The notes under the pieces: generated by a model
Seen by the model: only the letters and a program-made list of their open reading frames with translations
Told to the model about the DNA's origin: nothing
Databases searched by the model: none
Position numbers and translations under genes: made by a program
Source of the DNA: an uncultured Bacteroidota bacterium
GTDB lineage: Bacteria; Bacteroidota; Bacteroidia; Bacteroidales; CG2-30-32-10
NCBI GenBank assembly: GCA_903889915.1
Contig: CAISZK010000040.1
Coordinates: 1-35,174 of the forward strand
Direction of reading: 5' to 3'
Length of the DNA: 35,174 nucleotides
Shown: one piece after another, positions 29,401-35,174 of the stretch
Layout of the letters: each line of letters opens with the position of its first letter
How positions within the stretch are numbered: the first letter of the stretch is position 1

Positions 29401-29555
29401 TCCAGCGCAGGATTATATTTTTCCTTGCTGAAAAGATCCAGTCCTGTCTGATATTCGGCAATGGGATTTTGGTAAACGAGTGTTTTCTGACCCAAAAGCA
29501 AATTGGCTGAAAGCACAAATGCAGTTACCATAATGGCGTTTAAAAACTTCTTCAT
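26424..29555 (-). CDS. Large exported tetratricopeptide-repeat protein
   Basis: 1043 residues with a signal peptide (about 1-22, ending LLLGQ). Almost the whole mature protein is TPR-type helix pairs, e.g. YYFKLGYCYFMEKDLDKASK, YYAYINYSQKNYETALKSF, YYKADCDYKKDSLEQALAG and YDLALIDYKLKDYTSSETR, with the usual Gly/Ala-Tyr pattern; I estimate more than 20 units. The end (KELQKAQEDIEINLNDNQENN) is charged and unrepetitive. This kind of protein is a periplasmic or outer-membrane-associated scaffold, reminiscent of BamD- or YbgF-like TPR proteins but much longer. It is the first gene of a two-gene unit with the barrel protein, overlapping by four bases. I infer a TPR-barrel complex in the envelope. 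Confidence 0.9.
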   Translation of the reverse strand: MKKFLNAIMVTAFVLSANLLLGQKTLVYQNPIAEYQTGLDLFSKEKYNPALESFNKIIAAVDDVQSELRINAEYYSAICAYELYHKDAESELLKFIGSHPENARVKIAEFYLGKLQYRLKKYSDGLKTLEKVDPNDLSSDQLSEYYFKLGYCYFMEKDLDKASKQFYEIKDVDSKYAGPANYYYAYINYSQKNYETALKSFIKLEGDKDFGSIVPYYIAQIYYLQSNYEEVIKYAKPLLDSATTSRRDEIARILGESYFKSGQYANSIQYLEKYKSKTKSLITREDYYELGYAYYKSGFDYPGAIENLSEVITTQDSLTQNADFILADCYLKSDNKKFAMNSFMAAYKLSFYPDIKEQSLFNYSKLAYELALNPYNEAITSLQKYIKDYPNSANIDEANEYLVDIFLTTKNYKNALASLGKIKNRSEKLNKAFQKIAYYRAIELFNNKDLDHAIGMFDTSNTQPIDNTIKAECYYWKGEAYYRLSEFDSAKTYYDAFLLLPGAFGLPEYKTANYNIGYCYFKQKDYKEAKISFRKFTKDNTTSSAKVLTDAFLRTADCYFISKEYSNAIEYYDKAIKANSLDPDYAHFQKGLCLGAQGKYQQKINTLEDLLRLYPKTAYADDAIYELAGTYLLQEDNVNAMKYYNQIITDYPTKLYAQKAMLKIGWIYHNTDKNQLAVEAFKKVVSNYPASDASQDALLSIKNIYVEMDSVAAFYAWIAQNKIEYGGSKSEEDSTIYAAAENQYMKGLCDNAVKGFRSYIAQFPDGFFITNAYYYKADCDYKKDSLEQALAGYVYVAGKPDNKFSEYAIINAAEICYKFKRYDSAAVYYTRLESMADYKSNILDARTMIMRCYWKTGNNTKAIEAARAVINTDKVTNDLLIEAYMTIGRAGLAIDSNALAQTEFELVYKLSPSSDNGAEALYDLALIDYKLKDYTSSETRINELLKVVADNNYWYAKSFILLADVYVGIKNVPQAKATLQSIIDYCAFPDLVTLAHTKLNAITADEKAKELQKAQEDIEINLNDNQENNILIEDPTKKKEDNK

Positions 29556-29755
29556 ACAGTGGGTAATATTAAAGTTGTAAAGGTTCTTTTCATTTAAAAT
29601 TCCTCATTCTTTCTTTTAAATTCTCGTATTTTCCTGCAATTGATAAGCCCGCTGACAATAATGAATTTTGAAAAAAGCTAAATTAATAATATTGAAAATT
29701 GAAAAAACACAAAAAATAATTAGTTATTCACAATGCATTATTCATAAATAGTATC

Positions 29756-29763
29756 TATCTTTG
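29756..29763 (+). promoter_or_regulatory. -7 box TATCTTTG for the cold-shock gene
   Basis: TATCTTTG matches TAnnTTTG exactly and lies 38 bases before the start codon. The upstream TTG is not obvious in this AT-rich sequence. Confidence 0.5.
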
Positions 29764-29801
29764 CCAAATATTAACAACATTTTCTATTATTCTAAATTTT
29801 T

Positions 29802-29993
29802 ATGAAAACAGGTTTAGTGAAGTTTTTTAATGAATCCAAAGGTTTTGGTTTTATTAAAATGGATGAATCCGGAGACGAGATTTTTGTCCACGCATCAGGA
29901 TTAATTGACAAAATTAAACAGGATGACAAAGTGTCTTTTGATGTTACAGAAGGGAAAAAAGGTCCCAACGCTGTAAACGTTAAAAAGATTTGA
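29802..29993 (+). CDS. Cold-shock domain protein (CspA family)
   Basis: 63 residues, a single cold-shock domain. The RNA-binding motifs are KGFGFI (13-18, RNP1) and IFVHAS (27-32, RNP2). Such proteins bind single-stranded RNA or DNA and keep mRNA unfolded, often during cold or growth changes. The region before the gene is gene-free and the message is short, followed by a terminator, so it is monocistronic. It is one of possibly several csp paralogues in the genome. Confidence 0.97.
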   Translation: MKTGLVKFFNESKGFGFIKMDESGDEIFVHASGLIDKIKQDDKVSFDVTEGKKGPNAVNVKKI

Positions 29994-30010
29994 TCATACA
30001 ACGTTTAATA

Positions 30011-30044
30011 AAAAAACCCGCCTCTTTACCAGACGGGTTTTTTT
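30011..30044 (+). terminator. Intrinsic terminator after the cold-shock gene
   Basis: AAACCCG pairs with CGGGTTT, extended by CT/AG across a C-A mismatch, with a loop CTTTACC region and a following T-run. An A-run precedes the stem, so it may act on both strands. Confidence 0.85.
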
Positions 30045-30188
30045 GTTTATCTTTCTTTGATTATGATTATTTCACCCTACTGTTTTAAAAGGTTGTTTTT
30101 ATTTACCACATAGAAACAATAGGAACATAGGTTTCACATAGTTTATTTTCAAAAAGAAAAATTCACGATTTTCACGTTTGTAAATTTT

Positions 30189-30223
30189 CTATTATCTCTC
30201 TTCTATCTTCTATTTTCTATTTT
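30189..30223. repeat. Seven-base pyrimidine repeat, CTATCTT class, behind rnpB
   Basis: Five units: CTATTAT, CTCTCTT, CTATCTT, CTATTTT, CTATTTT. It starts about 10 bp beyond the predicted 3' end of rnpB on the minus strand. CTATTAT, CTCTCTT and CTATCTT also occur in the array at 1414-1455. Confidence 0.6.
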
Positions 30224-30232
30224 TCAAAAAAA

Positions 30233-30644
30233 AAGCAGGCCTGTAAGCCGGATTCTGTGTCCCTGTTTTCACAAGGCTTCCTATCATTTATCTGGCCGCA
30301 ACATCACTGTTGCGATCTTGCAGTCTACCCCCCGGGAGCGGGCGAGCAGCCCTTTGTTCCATCACTATCCCAATGAAACTGGAACTTCCCGGTATATTTG
30401 ACCTTGCAACCCATAAGGTTTACCCTCCCGATATGTTACCATATCGCGACGTGAGCTTTTACCTCACATTTTCACCCATTCCCCGTCACTTGCGCAACAG
30501 GACGGTTATTTTCTGTGGCACTCTCTGTTCCCTGCACATAATGCAGGGACCTTCCCGTTAGGAAGTATGGCGCTCTTTGTTGTCCGGACTTTCCTCTGCA
30601 ATTCCAATAAACCCGGAACTGCAGCGATAGAACAGCCTGCTTTT
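30233..30644 (-). ncRNA. rnpB: RNase P RNA (class A)
   Basis: The catalytic RNA that removes 5' leaders from pre-tRNA. On the minus strand the conserved P4 block GAGGAAAGTCCGGAC lies at 30596-30582 near the 5' end and the matching 3' block ACAGAATCCGGCTTAC at 30258-30243 near the end. The ends AAGCAGGCTG and CCTGCTT pair as P1, fixing the limits to within a few bases. The length of about 410 bases fits bacterial type A. A TATCTTTG box is 25-32 bases upstream, and a U-run follows the P1 stem. A minus-strand T-run (A9 on the plus strand at 30226-30234) likely acts as terminator. The protein-like frame at 30310-30561 inside it is an artefact. Confidence 0.97.
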
Positions 30645-30668
30645 ACTTTATTAACTTTAAAACAAGTG

Positions 30669-30676
30669 CAAAGATA
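30669..30676 (-). promoter_or_regulatory. -7 box TATCTTTG for rnpB
   Basis: The complement reads TATCTTTG, matching TAnnTTTG, about 25 bases before the predicted mature 5' end. No TTG at the usual distance. Confidence 0.5.
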
Positions 30677-30807
30677 GTAAATTTAGAGGATTACCAGCGG
30701 TTTTTCAGTTTTGCAATTATGAAAATATTGACCAATTTTTCAATTCAAACATTCGTGAACATTAAGTTTTTTATCAGGATCAAAACGAGAATCGTTTATC
30801 GGATAAA

Positions 30808-31093
30808 GTCCCATAGGGCAATGTCATTAAGTTAAGAGTATAAAACATAAAACAAGGCTGTTGACAACCCCGCAAGGGGTTAAATATGAATAGTATTAAT
30901 TTCAATGTCAGCTGCAACCCTGGAAGGGTTGAATACAGATAATGAACAATATTCAACCCCTTCAGGGTTGCCGTTCCCTACAATTTATTTTCTATTCATA
31001 TTAAATCCTTTCAGGATTTCCCCTGGTCAAACACCTAAAATACCATTGAGTTAATTTGTTTTTCCTTAACTTAATGACATTGCCTAAAGGGAC
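30808..31093. mobile_element. MITE-like element with 29-bp terminal inverted repeats
   Basis: The ends 30808-30836 and 31065-31093 are inverse complements at 26 of 29 positions. Inside are four short hairpins: AACCCC/GGGGTT (30866-30881), CAACCC/GGGTTG (30915-30931), CAACCC/GGGTTG (30954-30970) and AAATCC/GGATTT (31003-31019). The first is followed by AAATATGAATAG and the last is preceded by CTATTCATATT, so the interior is itself symmetric. No coding frame and no clear target duplication. I infer a non-autonomous mobile or REP-type element. Confidence 0.65.
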
Positions 31094-31187
31094 GGTAGTA
31101 TGGTAGGAGATTATGTAAGTAGAAAATAAAAGTGCCATCCGTAGTCATTATTTATAACGAAATAAAATCAACGAATTGTTTTTGTAT

Positions 31188-31263
31188 CAAACTGTCGTCA
31201 CTCCGTGACTTTATTTGAACTTGTCAATTTGGCACTACCAAACTGCAGTCACTCCGTGACTTT
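31188..31263. repeat. Direct repeat of a 25-bp hairpin motif
   Basis: 31188-31212 and 31239-31263 are near-identical (CAAACTG, two variable bases, then GTCACTCCGTGAC-type sequence and TTT), 51 bp apart. Each carries a small stem GTCAC-TCC-GTGAC. Confidence 0.7.
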
Positions 31264-31368
31264 TCTCCCAAATGTTTTACGAAAAAGTCAGTGAATATTG
31301 GCAACATTTACACAAGAAAATTCAATTTGCAAACACTACTTAGTGTCTGCCTGAAAACGCCATATAAA

Positions 31369-31515
31369 AGAGATTCCTCACCTAAAGAGCGGTTCGGAAT
31401 GACAGCGTCTTTTGGTTGTAGAGGGGGGAGAGAGCAGGCGGCACTTCCGCCGCCTGCTCTCTCCCCCCCAAAAAACCTGCAGCGGCTGTCATTATGAACG
31501 AAGTGAAGAATCTCT
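31369..31515. repeat. Long palindromic repeat with a 20-bp GC-rich stem
   Basis: The outer arms (31369-31406 and 31485-31515) share AGAGATTC... and GCTGTCATT in inverse complement, with gaps. In the centre, 31423-31442 and 31449-31468 are perfectly complementary over 20 bases around the loop ACTTCC. This stem is strikingly GC-rich in an AT-rich region. There is no coding gene. It resembles REP/palindromic intergenic units. Confidence 0.8.
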
Positions 31516-31535
31516 CTTGACTTTTCGTGCAAACT

Positions 31536-31880
31536 CTACTTGACCGGAATATTTTTTTTATCCGTTACCGGGGCGATGTTGGCTTTATTTGCCGGTATTT
31601 TTTTACGTATAATAGTGGAATCAATAACCAATGGTTGTTGATTCCGAAGACTTCCTTGTGTTGGTTTATTTGTAACAGCAGGCAAATTCTTTTTTACCGC
31701 AACCGAAGTGTCTGAAGAAATCTTAACCTGTGTTGCAGTGTCCGCAGTTTTGTAATTTTTATCACTGCTGCCGGCATTTCCACGGGGGTTGTTCACCAGT
31801 ATCTGCTTTTTGTCAGACTGCGCCGATGCTATGGCAACTGTGAATAAACTGATCAAAAATCCAATTATTATCTTTTTCAT
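31536..31880 (-). CDS. Short secreted protein, unknown
   Basis: 114 residues with a signal peptide (about 1-20, ending IASAQ). The mature part is Lys-, Thr- and Ser-rich with no hydrophobic core (for example KTADTATQVKISSDTSVAVKKN), so it is probably extended or disordered. I recognise no domain. Its start is 16 bp after the stop of the collagen-like gene on the same strand, so the two are very likely co-transcribed. It could be a small envelope accessory of that protein, but this is inference from position only. Confidence 0.65.
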   Translation of the reverse strand: MKKIIIGFLISLFTVAIASAQSDKKQILVNNPRGNAGSSDKNYKTADTATQVKISSDTSVAVKKNLPAVTNKPTQGSLRNQQPLVIDSTIIRKKIPANKANIAPVTDKKNIPVK

Positions 31881-31896
31881 AGGTCACAAATTAAAA

Positions 31897-33444
31897 CTAT
31901 CTGAAAACAACAATGATCATACTTCCCTGCAACGCCGAAGTGTTGTCACCACCGGTTTCAACTTTGTAAGGACCGTAATCTCTGCCCTGCAATGTGAACA
32001 CATGTGAACCGGCTGTTGTAATTAATTGATAACCTACCAGGCTGTATTGTGCAAAAGGGATAAGGCCAAAATCAGCATCAACACTATACCTTCCCCATGC
32101 TCCGTTTGAAAAATCGTTGCCATCAAAGGCTACCCTGTAGTCAACTGTTGTGTAATAGGCATCGGATGTACCATTGCAATCGTTGTCAATCATCAATCCA
32201 CCGCTTGCCCACACCATTACTTTATCTCCTGCATTCAGTGTGATCGTCTGCGTACAGCCGGTGATATCAGTAAAGAGTGTTGTTGCCAATGCAGGCAGAC
32301 AAACAGTAGCGGAACTATTGATCGCATAAATATTATTCCCAAGCAATGCGCTTGCCCATGATAAATTTCCGCTTCCATCGTTTTTCAGAACCTGGTCAAC
32401 CGTGCCCTGTGTGGCCGGAAAGCTGTATGGAACATTATTTACCTTATTAAGATTACCTGTTGAATTAACCTGAAATTGCGAAGTTGTACCCACATTCAAT
32501 TTAGAAACCGGGCTTGTATTGCCTATACTGACATTTCCTGAACCATCTTCAAACACCGGCGCCGTTGTACATGTAGCCGAAGAGCCATTTGATTTCATCA
32601 AATAATTTGTGCTTGCACATCCAACAGGACCAGTTGCACCTGTTGCTCCAACTGCACCTGTTGGTCCCACAGAGCCTGCAATTCCTGCCGCACCTGTTGG
32701 TCCAATAGAACCTGCAACTCCTGCTGCACCTGTTGGTCCTGTCGCACCATTACTCCCTGCTGCTCCGGTAGCGCCAGTATTCCCTGTTGCACCGTTAGCG
32801 CCGTTAGCGCCGTTAGCGCCTGTTGGTCCCTGAATACCCTGAGCACCCGTTGCACCATCAGCGCCTGAAGGTCCTGTCGGACCAACATTACCCTGGATTC
32901 CTGTTGCTCCGTTTGCTCCTGCCGGGCCTGTTGGACCTATCTGTCCTTGTATTCCTGTCGCTCCGTCAGCGCCTGAAGGACCGGTAGGGCCTGTGATTCC
33001 TGCAATGCCTGTTGGTCCTGTAGCACCTTGTAATCCTGTTGCACCATTGGTGCCTGCAGGTCCTGTCGGACCTGTAATTCCGTTTGTTCCTGCAGCGCCT
33101 GTGGGACCTGCTACTCCTGCAGGACCTGTAGGCCCTGTGCCACCTGTCAATCCCATGATCGGCAACCATTGCGTTCCATCAAAATACCAAAACTGACTCA
33201 AATTGGTATCATAGACCAACAGTCCTTTTTGTGCTGCCCCGATGGGTGTTATGTTCAACCTTTGTGTTGTTGTCATTCTCGGTATCAGCACCCCTTTATT
33301 ACTCGAGGAAACATCGAGGATAGCAAACGGATCCGGCGGGTTGCCATTGTTGTTGATTGACACATTCTGATTCTGCGAGAATGCACTTATGCTAATCATT
33401 AAAAACAGAACCAATGCAAGGAAACTTTTTCTGATTTTTTTCAT
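31897..33444 (-). CDS. Second secreted collagen-like surface protein
   Basis: 515 residues with a signal peptide (about 1-23, ending AFSQ). The segment [19 protein letters not shown] (44-62) with [20 protein letters not shown] (74-93) is a block common in Bacteroidota fibre-like surface proteins. The collagen-like Gly-x-y run is at 98-276 (32617-33153), mostly GPTG, GATG and GANG. The C-terminal part (about 277-515) is beta-rich with Cys pairs ([20 protein letters not shown] near 415) and ends GSMIIVVFR. It is related in style, not in sequence, to the larger collagen-like protein at 19866. It lies in a minus-strand unit with the CHU_C gene upstream (113 bp gap filled by a heptad array) and the small secreted gene downstream. 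Confidence 0.9.
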   Translation of the reverse strand: MKKIRKSFLALVLFLMISISAFSQNQNVSINNNGNPPDPFAILDVSSSNKGVLIPRMTTTQRLNITPIGAAQKGLLVYDTNLSQFWYFDGTQWLPIMGLTGGTGPTGPAGVAGPTGAAGTNGITGPTGPAGTNGATGLQGATGPTGIAGITGPTGPSGADGATGIQGQIGPTGPAGANGATGIQGNVGPTGPSGADGATGAQGIQGPTGANGANGANGATGNTGATGAAGSNGATGPTGAAGVAGSIGPTGAAGIAGSVGPTGAVGATGATGPVGCASTNYLMKSNGSSATCTTAPVFEDGSGNVSIGNTSPVSKLNVGTTSQFQVNSTGNLNKVNNVPYSFPATQGTVDQVLKNDGSGNLSWASALLGNNIYAINSSATVCLPALATTLFTDITGCTQTITLNAGDKVMVWASGGLMIDNDCNGTSDAYYTTVDYRVAFDGNDFSNGAWGRYSVDADFGLIPFAQYSLVGYQLITTAGSHVFTLQGRDYGPYKVETGGDNTSALQGSMIIVVFR

Positions 33445-33453
33445 AAAAATATT

Positions 33454-33558
33454 TTGACTAAAGACTTTTGACTATTGACTAATGACTATTGACTAATGAC
33501 TATTGACTAATGACTAATGACTAATGACTAATGACTAATGACTATTGACCATTGACTT
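33454..33558. repeat. Seven-base tandem array, 15 units, between CHU_C and collagen-like genes
   Basis: Fifteen in-phase units of exactly seven bases, mainly ATGACTA and TTGACTA. On the coding strand of the CHU_C gene it starts at the TAA stop and reads AGTCAAT GGTCAAT AGTCATT and so on. It occupies nearly the whole gap and ends 9 bp before the start codon of the collagen-like gene, so it also forms that gene's leader. A 21-base stretch (33539-33559, minus strand) is identical to 14323-14343. Confidence 0.92.
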
Positions 33559-34793
33559 TATTTCGAAACCACCATTATTACACCTTTTACAGTCTGATCG
33601 CCTCCCGACCCCGGTATTGTTGCGATATAGTAATAAGTTCCCGGAGAAACTTTTTTACCATTTACCGTACCGTCCCAGCCATCATTCCCATCCGACAATT
33701 GTTCACCCCAACGGTTCACGATCTTCACCTTGTAGCCTTTCAGGAAATAATCGTTGATCCCATCACCGTCGGGAGTAAATGCATTTGGTATCCTTAAATT
33801 AAATTCGCTCAAAGCCCACCACGAATAAAAATTATCGTTTGCAATGTCAGTTGCAGTTACAGTTTTATCTGCGGCATTGCAGGCGCCCATCAAACCTATG
33901 TCATTCCATTTATGAAGCACATCATTATAACGAATGGCTTTAAGATTCTCTTCTATCATCCCCGGATTGTCGGCCTGGTCAACATCATCTGAGGTGTACT
34001 GAAAACTTAATGAGACTTCAGGTTTTACCGTATAGTCAGGCCTGATCTCCCAATACCTGTCAGCAAGATTTTCAGTTTTAAAAGTATCCAGTGAACCGAC
34101 ACCGGTGGGTAAAGGTATATTTAATGAACCGCTGGTGGGATAGGTTGCAAAAACTACCGAGCCTGTTGCAGGACTTGCAGCAGTCAATGTTTGCATTTCA
34201 ATTTTCAGATCGTCCGACGAAGACATGCCCGAACCAAACGGGACCTTATACGTTCCTATTCCATTGCCGATTTTCCATTCCAGTTCACCCAGACTTCCGG
34301 GAAGAGTTTCACTTTTGATATAGCCGCTCAGGTAACTAATAGCCCCTGTTGCATCATTATTGATCCTGATCAAATGTTGATTCAGATCCAAAACCCCGTC
34401 AATTGTAAGTATCCCGTTCACTTCGCAATTACTCAGGTTGAGAGTTTTTGTGGAATTTTTTATTTCAAGGTTTTCAAAGAAAAAAGGTGTTGAACCCTGA
34501 ATATTCTGATTGGCGCCATCAAGAATAACATCGCCATCCGGTACTGATTCAATATTGATAAAAACGTTGCCTGAGGAAGTATTATTCAGGTCGCCATTGA
34601 TGATCAGTGTTCCGTCAAGGTCAATCTTGCCATCAGTTCCGCTTGTTTGGGTATTTGTAAAATCATGAACATTCACAAAGGCGCCCTGTTCAATGTTTAT
34701 GTTCATTCCATTATTTACAAAACCCGTTTGTCCTGTAACAGATTGGAAGAATAAAAAAGATATTGGGATAAGGAAGTAATTGATTTTTTTCAT
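33558..34793 (-). CDS. Secreted protein with CHU_C (type IX secretion, type B) sorting domain
   Basis: 411 residues with a signal peptide (about 1-21, ending SVTGQ). The body (about 25-325) is beta-rich with repeated short motifs (GTLIINGDLNNTSSGNVFINI, GILTIDGVLDLNQHLIRI), suggesting a beta-helix or adhesin-like stalk. Residues from about 328 begin FNLRIPNAFTPDGDGINDYF, then VKIVNRWGEQLSDGNDGWDG and GTYYYIATIPGSGGDQTVKGVIMVV, the gliding-motility-associated CHU_C domain. It should be exported through the type IX system and attached to the cell surface. The ligand is unknown. A weak promoter-like pair is upstream, and the gene leads the minus-strand surface-protein unit. Confidence 0.92.
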   Translation of the reverse strand: MKKINYFLIPISFLFFQSVTGQTGFVNNGMNINIEQGAFVNVHDFTNTQTSGTDGKIDLDGTLIINGDLNNTSSGNVFINIESVPDGDVILDGANQNIQGSTPFFFENLEIKNSTKTLNLSNCEVNGILTIDGVLDLNQHLIRINNDATGAISYLSGYIKSETLPGSLGELEWKIGNGIGTYKVPFGSGMSSSDDLKIEMQTLTAASPATGSVVFATYPTSGSLNIPLPTGVGSLDTFKTENLADRYWEIRPDYTVKPEVSLSFQYTSDDVDQADNPGMIEENLKAIRYNDVLHKWNDIGLMGACNAADKTVTATDIANDNFYSWWALSEFNLRIPNAFTPDGDGINDYFLKGYKVKIVNRWGEQLSDGNDGWDGTVNGKKVSPGTYYYIATIPGSGGDQTVKGVIMVVSK

Positions 34794-34820
34794 AAAAATT
34801 CCTTAATAAATTAGTCGGGG

Positions 34821-34851
34821 TAAAATTACAGTAATTACTTAAGGAAATCAA
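34821..34851 (-). promoter_or_regulatory. Candidate promoter for the CHU_C gene
   Basis: On the minus strand TTG (34851-34849) is followed after 20 bases by TAATTTTA (34828-34821), one base off TAnnTTTG. The start codon follows 27 bases later. Confidence 0.35.
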
Positions 34852-34875
34852 TTTTTGAAAAAATAAATTTTAAAC

Positions 34876-34910
34876 AAAGTTTAAAGTTTAAAGTTCAAGG
34901 TTTAAGGTTC
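34876..34910. repeat. Seven-base tandem repeat, AAAGTTT class
   Basis: Five units: AAAGTTT, AAAGTTT, AAAGTTC, AAGGTTT, AAGGTTC. It lies upstream of the CHU_C promoter region and has no gene visibly in front of it in this window. Confidence 0.65.
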
Positions 34911-34948
34911 ACGTAATAACACAAAGGAGCATAGAGGAGCATTTATTG

Positions 34949-34968
34949 CAGTTCATTTCAATGAACTG
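34949..34968. repeat. Perfect 9-bp hairpin
   Basis: The arms CAGTTCATT (34949-34957) and AATGAACTG (34960-34968) flank a two-base TC loop. An A-run follows, so on the minus strand a U-run precedes rather than follows it, which argues against an intrinsic terminator. Confidence 0.5.
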
Positions 34969-35027
34969 AAAAAAGTGAAAAAGGCAATTGACTTTAGTCG
35001 CATTTTGAAAGAGATTTTTTTGTTCAC

Positions 35028-35062
35028 AAAACGCTGTCAGGTTGAAAAAACGCTGACAGGTT
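35028..35062. repeat. Direct repeat of 16 bases
   Basis: AAAACGCTGTCAGGTT (35028-35043) and AAAACGCTGACAGGTT (35047-35062) differ at one base and are offset by 19 bases. Confidence 0.7.
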
Positions 35063-35069
35063 TTTCCTT

Positions 35070-35174
35070 AATCCCGGAGGGATTGAACATGAATAGAAAA
35101 GATTTTATCAGGGATTGTGCGACTCCGCAGGAGTCGAATATAATACCGTAATTCATTTTCTATAAACATTTGAA
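35070..35174. repeat. Second copy of the hairpin module found at 30866-31019
   Basis: A hairpin AATCCC/GGGATT (35070-35084) is followed by GAACATGAATAG, and a second hairpin CGACTCC/GGAGTCG (35120-35136) by AATATAATA. The spacing of the two hairpins (about 50 bases) and the ATGAATAG tail match the modules inside the MITE-like element. The copy is cut by the window end, so its limits are unknown. Confidence 0.6.

Noticed and set aside
30310-30561. 83-codon plus-strand frame
   Set aside because: It lies inside the RNase P RNA, whose conserved blocks explain the sequence.
31291-31532. Short frames on both strands (68 and 74 codons)
   Set aside because: They cover the palindromic repeat and mirror each other across the hairpin.

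Overview
The window looks like chromosomal DNA of a member of the Bacteroidota, probably an uncultured Bacteroidales- or Sphingobacteriales-like lineage. The sequence shows AT-rich intergenic DNA, few purine-rich ribosome binding sites, and promoter-like boxes of the TAnnTTTG type, in several cases with a TTG 18-21 bases upstream. It also encodes both kinds of type IX secretion sorting domain (type A on a metallophosphoesterase, type B/CHU_C on a surface protein), many short-signal lipoproteins and outer-membrane barrels, and a DnaK and GyrB of Bacteroidota style. I see no prophage, integrase, plasmid gene, tRNA or CRISPR.

Layout. 1-5.3 kb: tail of a gene, a lipoprotein, a YvlD/phage-holin-IV-like membrane protein, a very large metallopeptidase/beta-propeller/barrel protein and an RluA-type pseudouridine synthase. 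5.4-6.2 kb: panB. 6.2-7.3 kb: a gene-free kilobase with a perfect palindrome, a 20-bp tandem array and a nested inverted repeat. 7.3-11.8 kb: lipoprotein, dnaK with a strong terminator, an NTF2-like lipoprotein and a HEAT-like protein. 12.2-17.4 kb: secreted metallophosphoesterase, PAP2 phosphatase, Nim-like flavin protein, subtilase, outer-membrane barrel. 17.4-19.6 kb: a second 20-bp array, then an M16 peptidase/O-methyltransferase pair. 19.9-22.3 kb: collagen-like surface protein. 22.4-29.6 kb: gyrB and a TPR/outer-membrane-barrel pair with overlapping stop and start. 29.8-30.7 kb: cold-shock gene and RNase P RNA. 30.7-31.5 kb: an island of palindromic repeats. 31.5-34.8 kb: CHU_C protein, second collagen-like protein and a short secreted protein on one strand. 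34.8-35.2 kb: more repeats.

The housekeeping genes (dnaK, gyrB, panB, rnpB, csp, rluA-like) are ordinary. The accessory genes are mostly envelope and secreted proteins.

The most unusual signal is non-coding. Ten intergenic sites carry tandem repeats with a period of exactly seven bases. They fall into a few sequence classes, and eight of the ten lie at or close behind the 3' end of a gene. In three sites of the GTCAWT class (after PAP2, after the CHU_C gene, after panB) the unit reads in the same direction relative to the upstream gene, starting at the stop codon. Between the convergent PAP2 and Nim-like genes the array reverses in the middle, so each gene gets its own block in that orientation, and both TAG stops lie inside the array. 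I know of no named function for these repeats in Bacteroidota.
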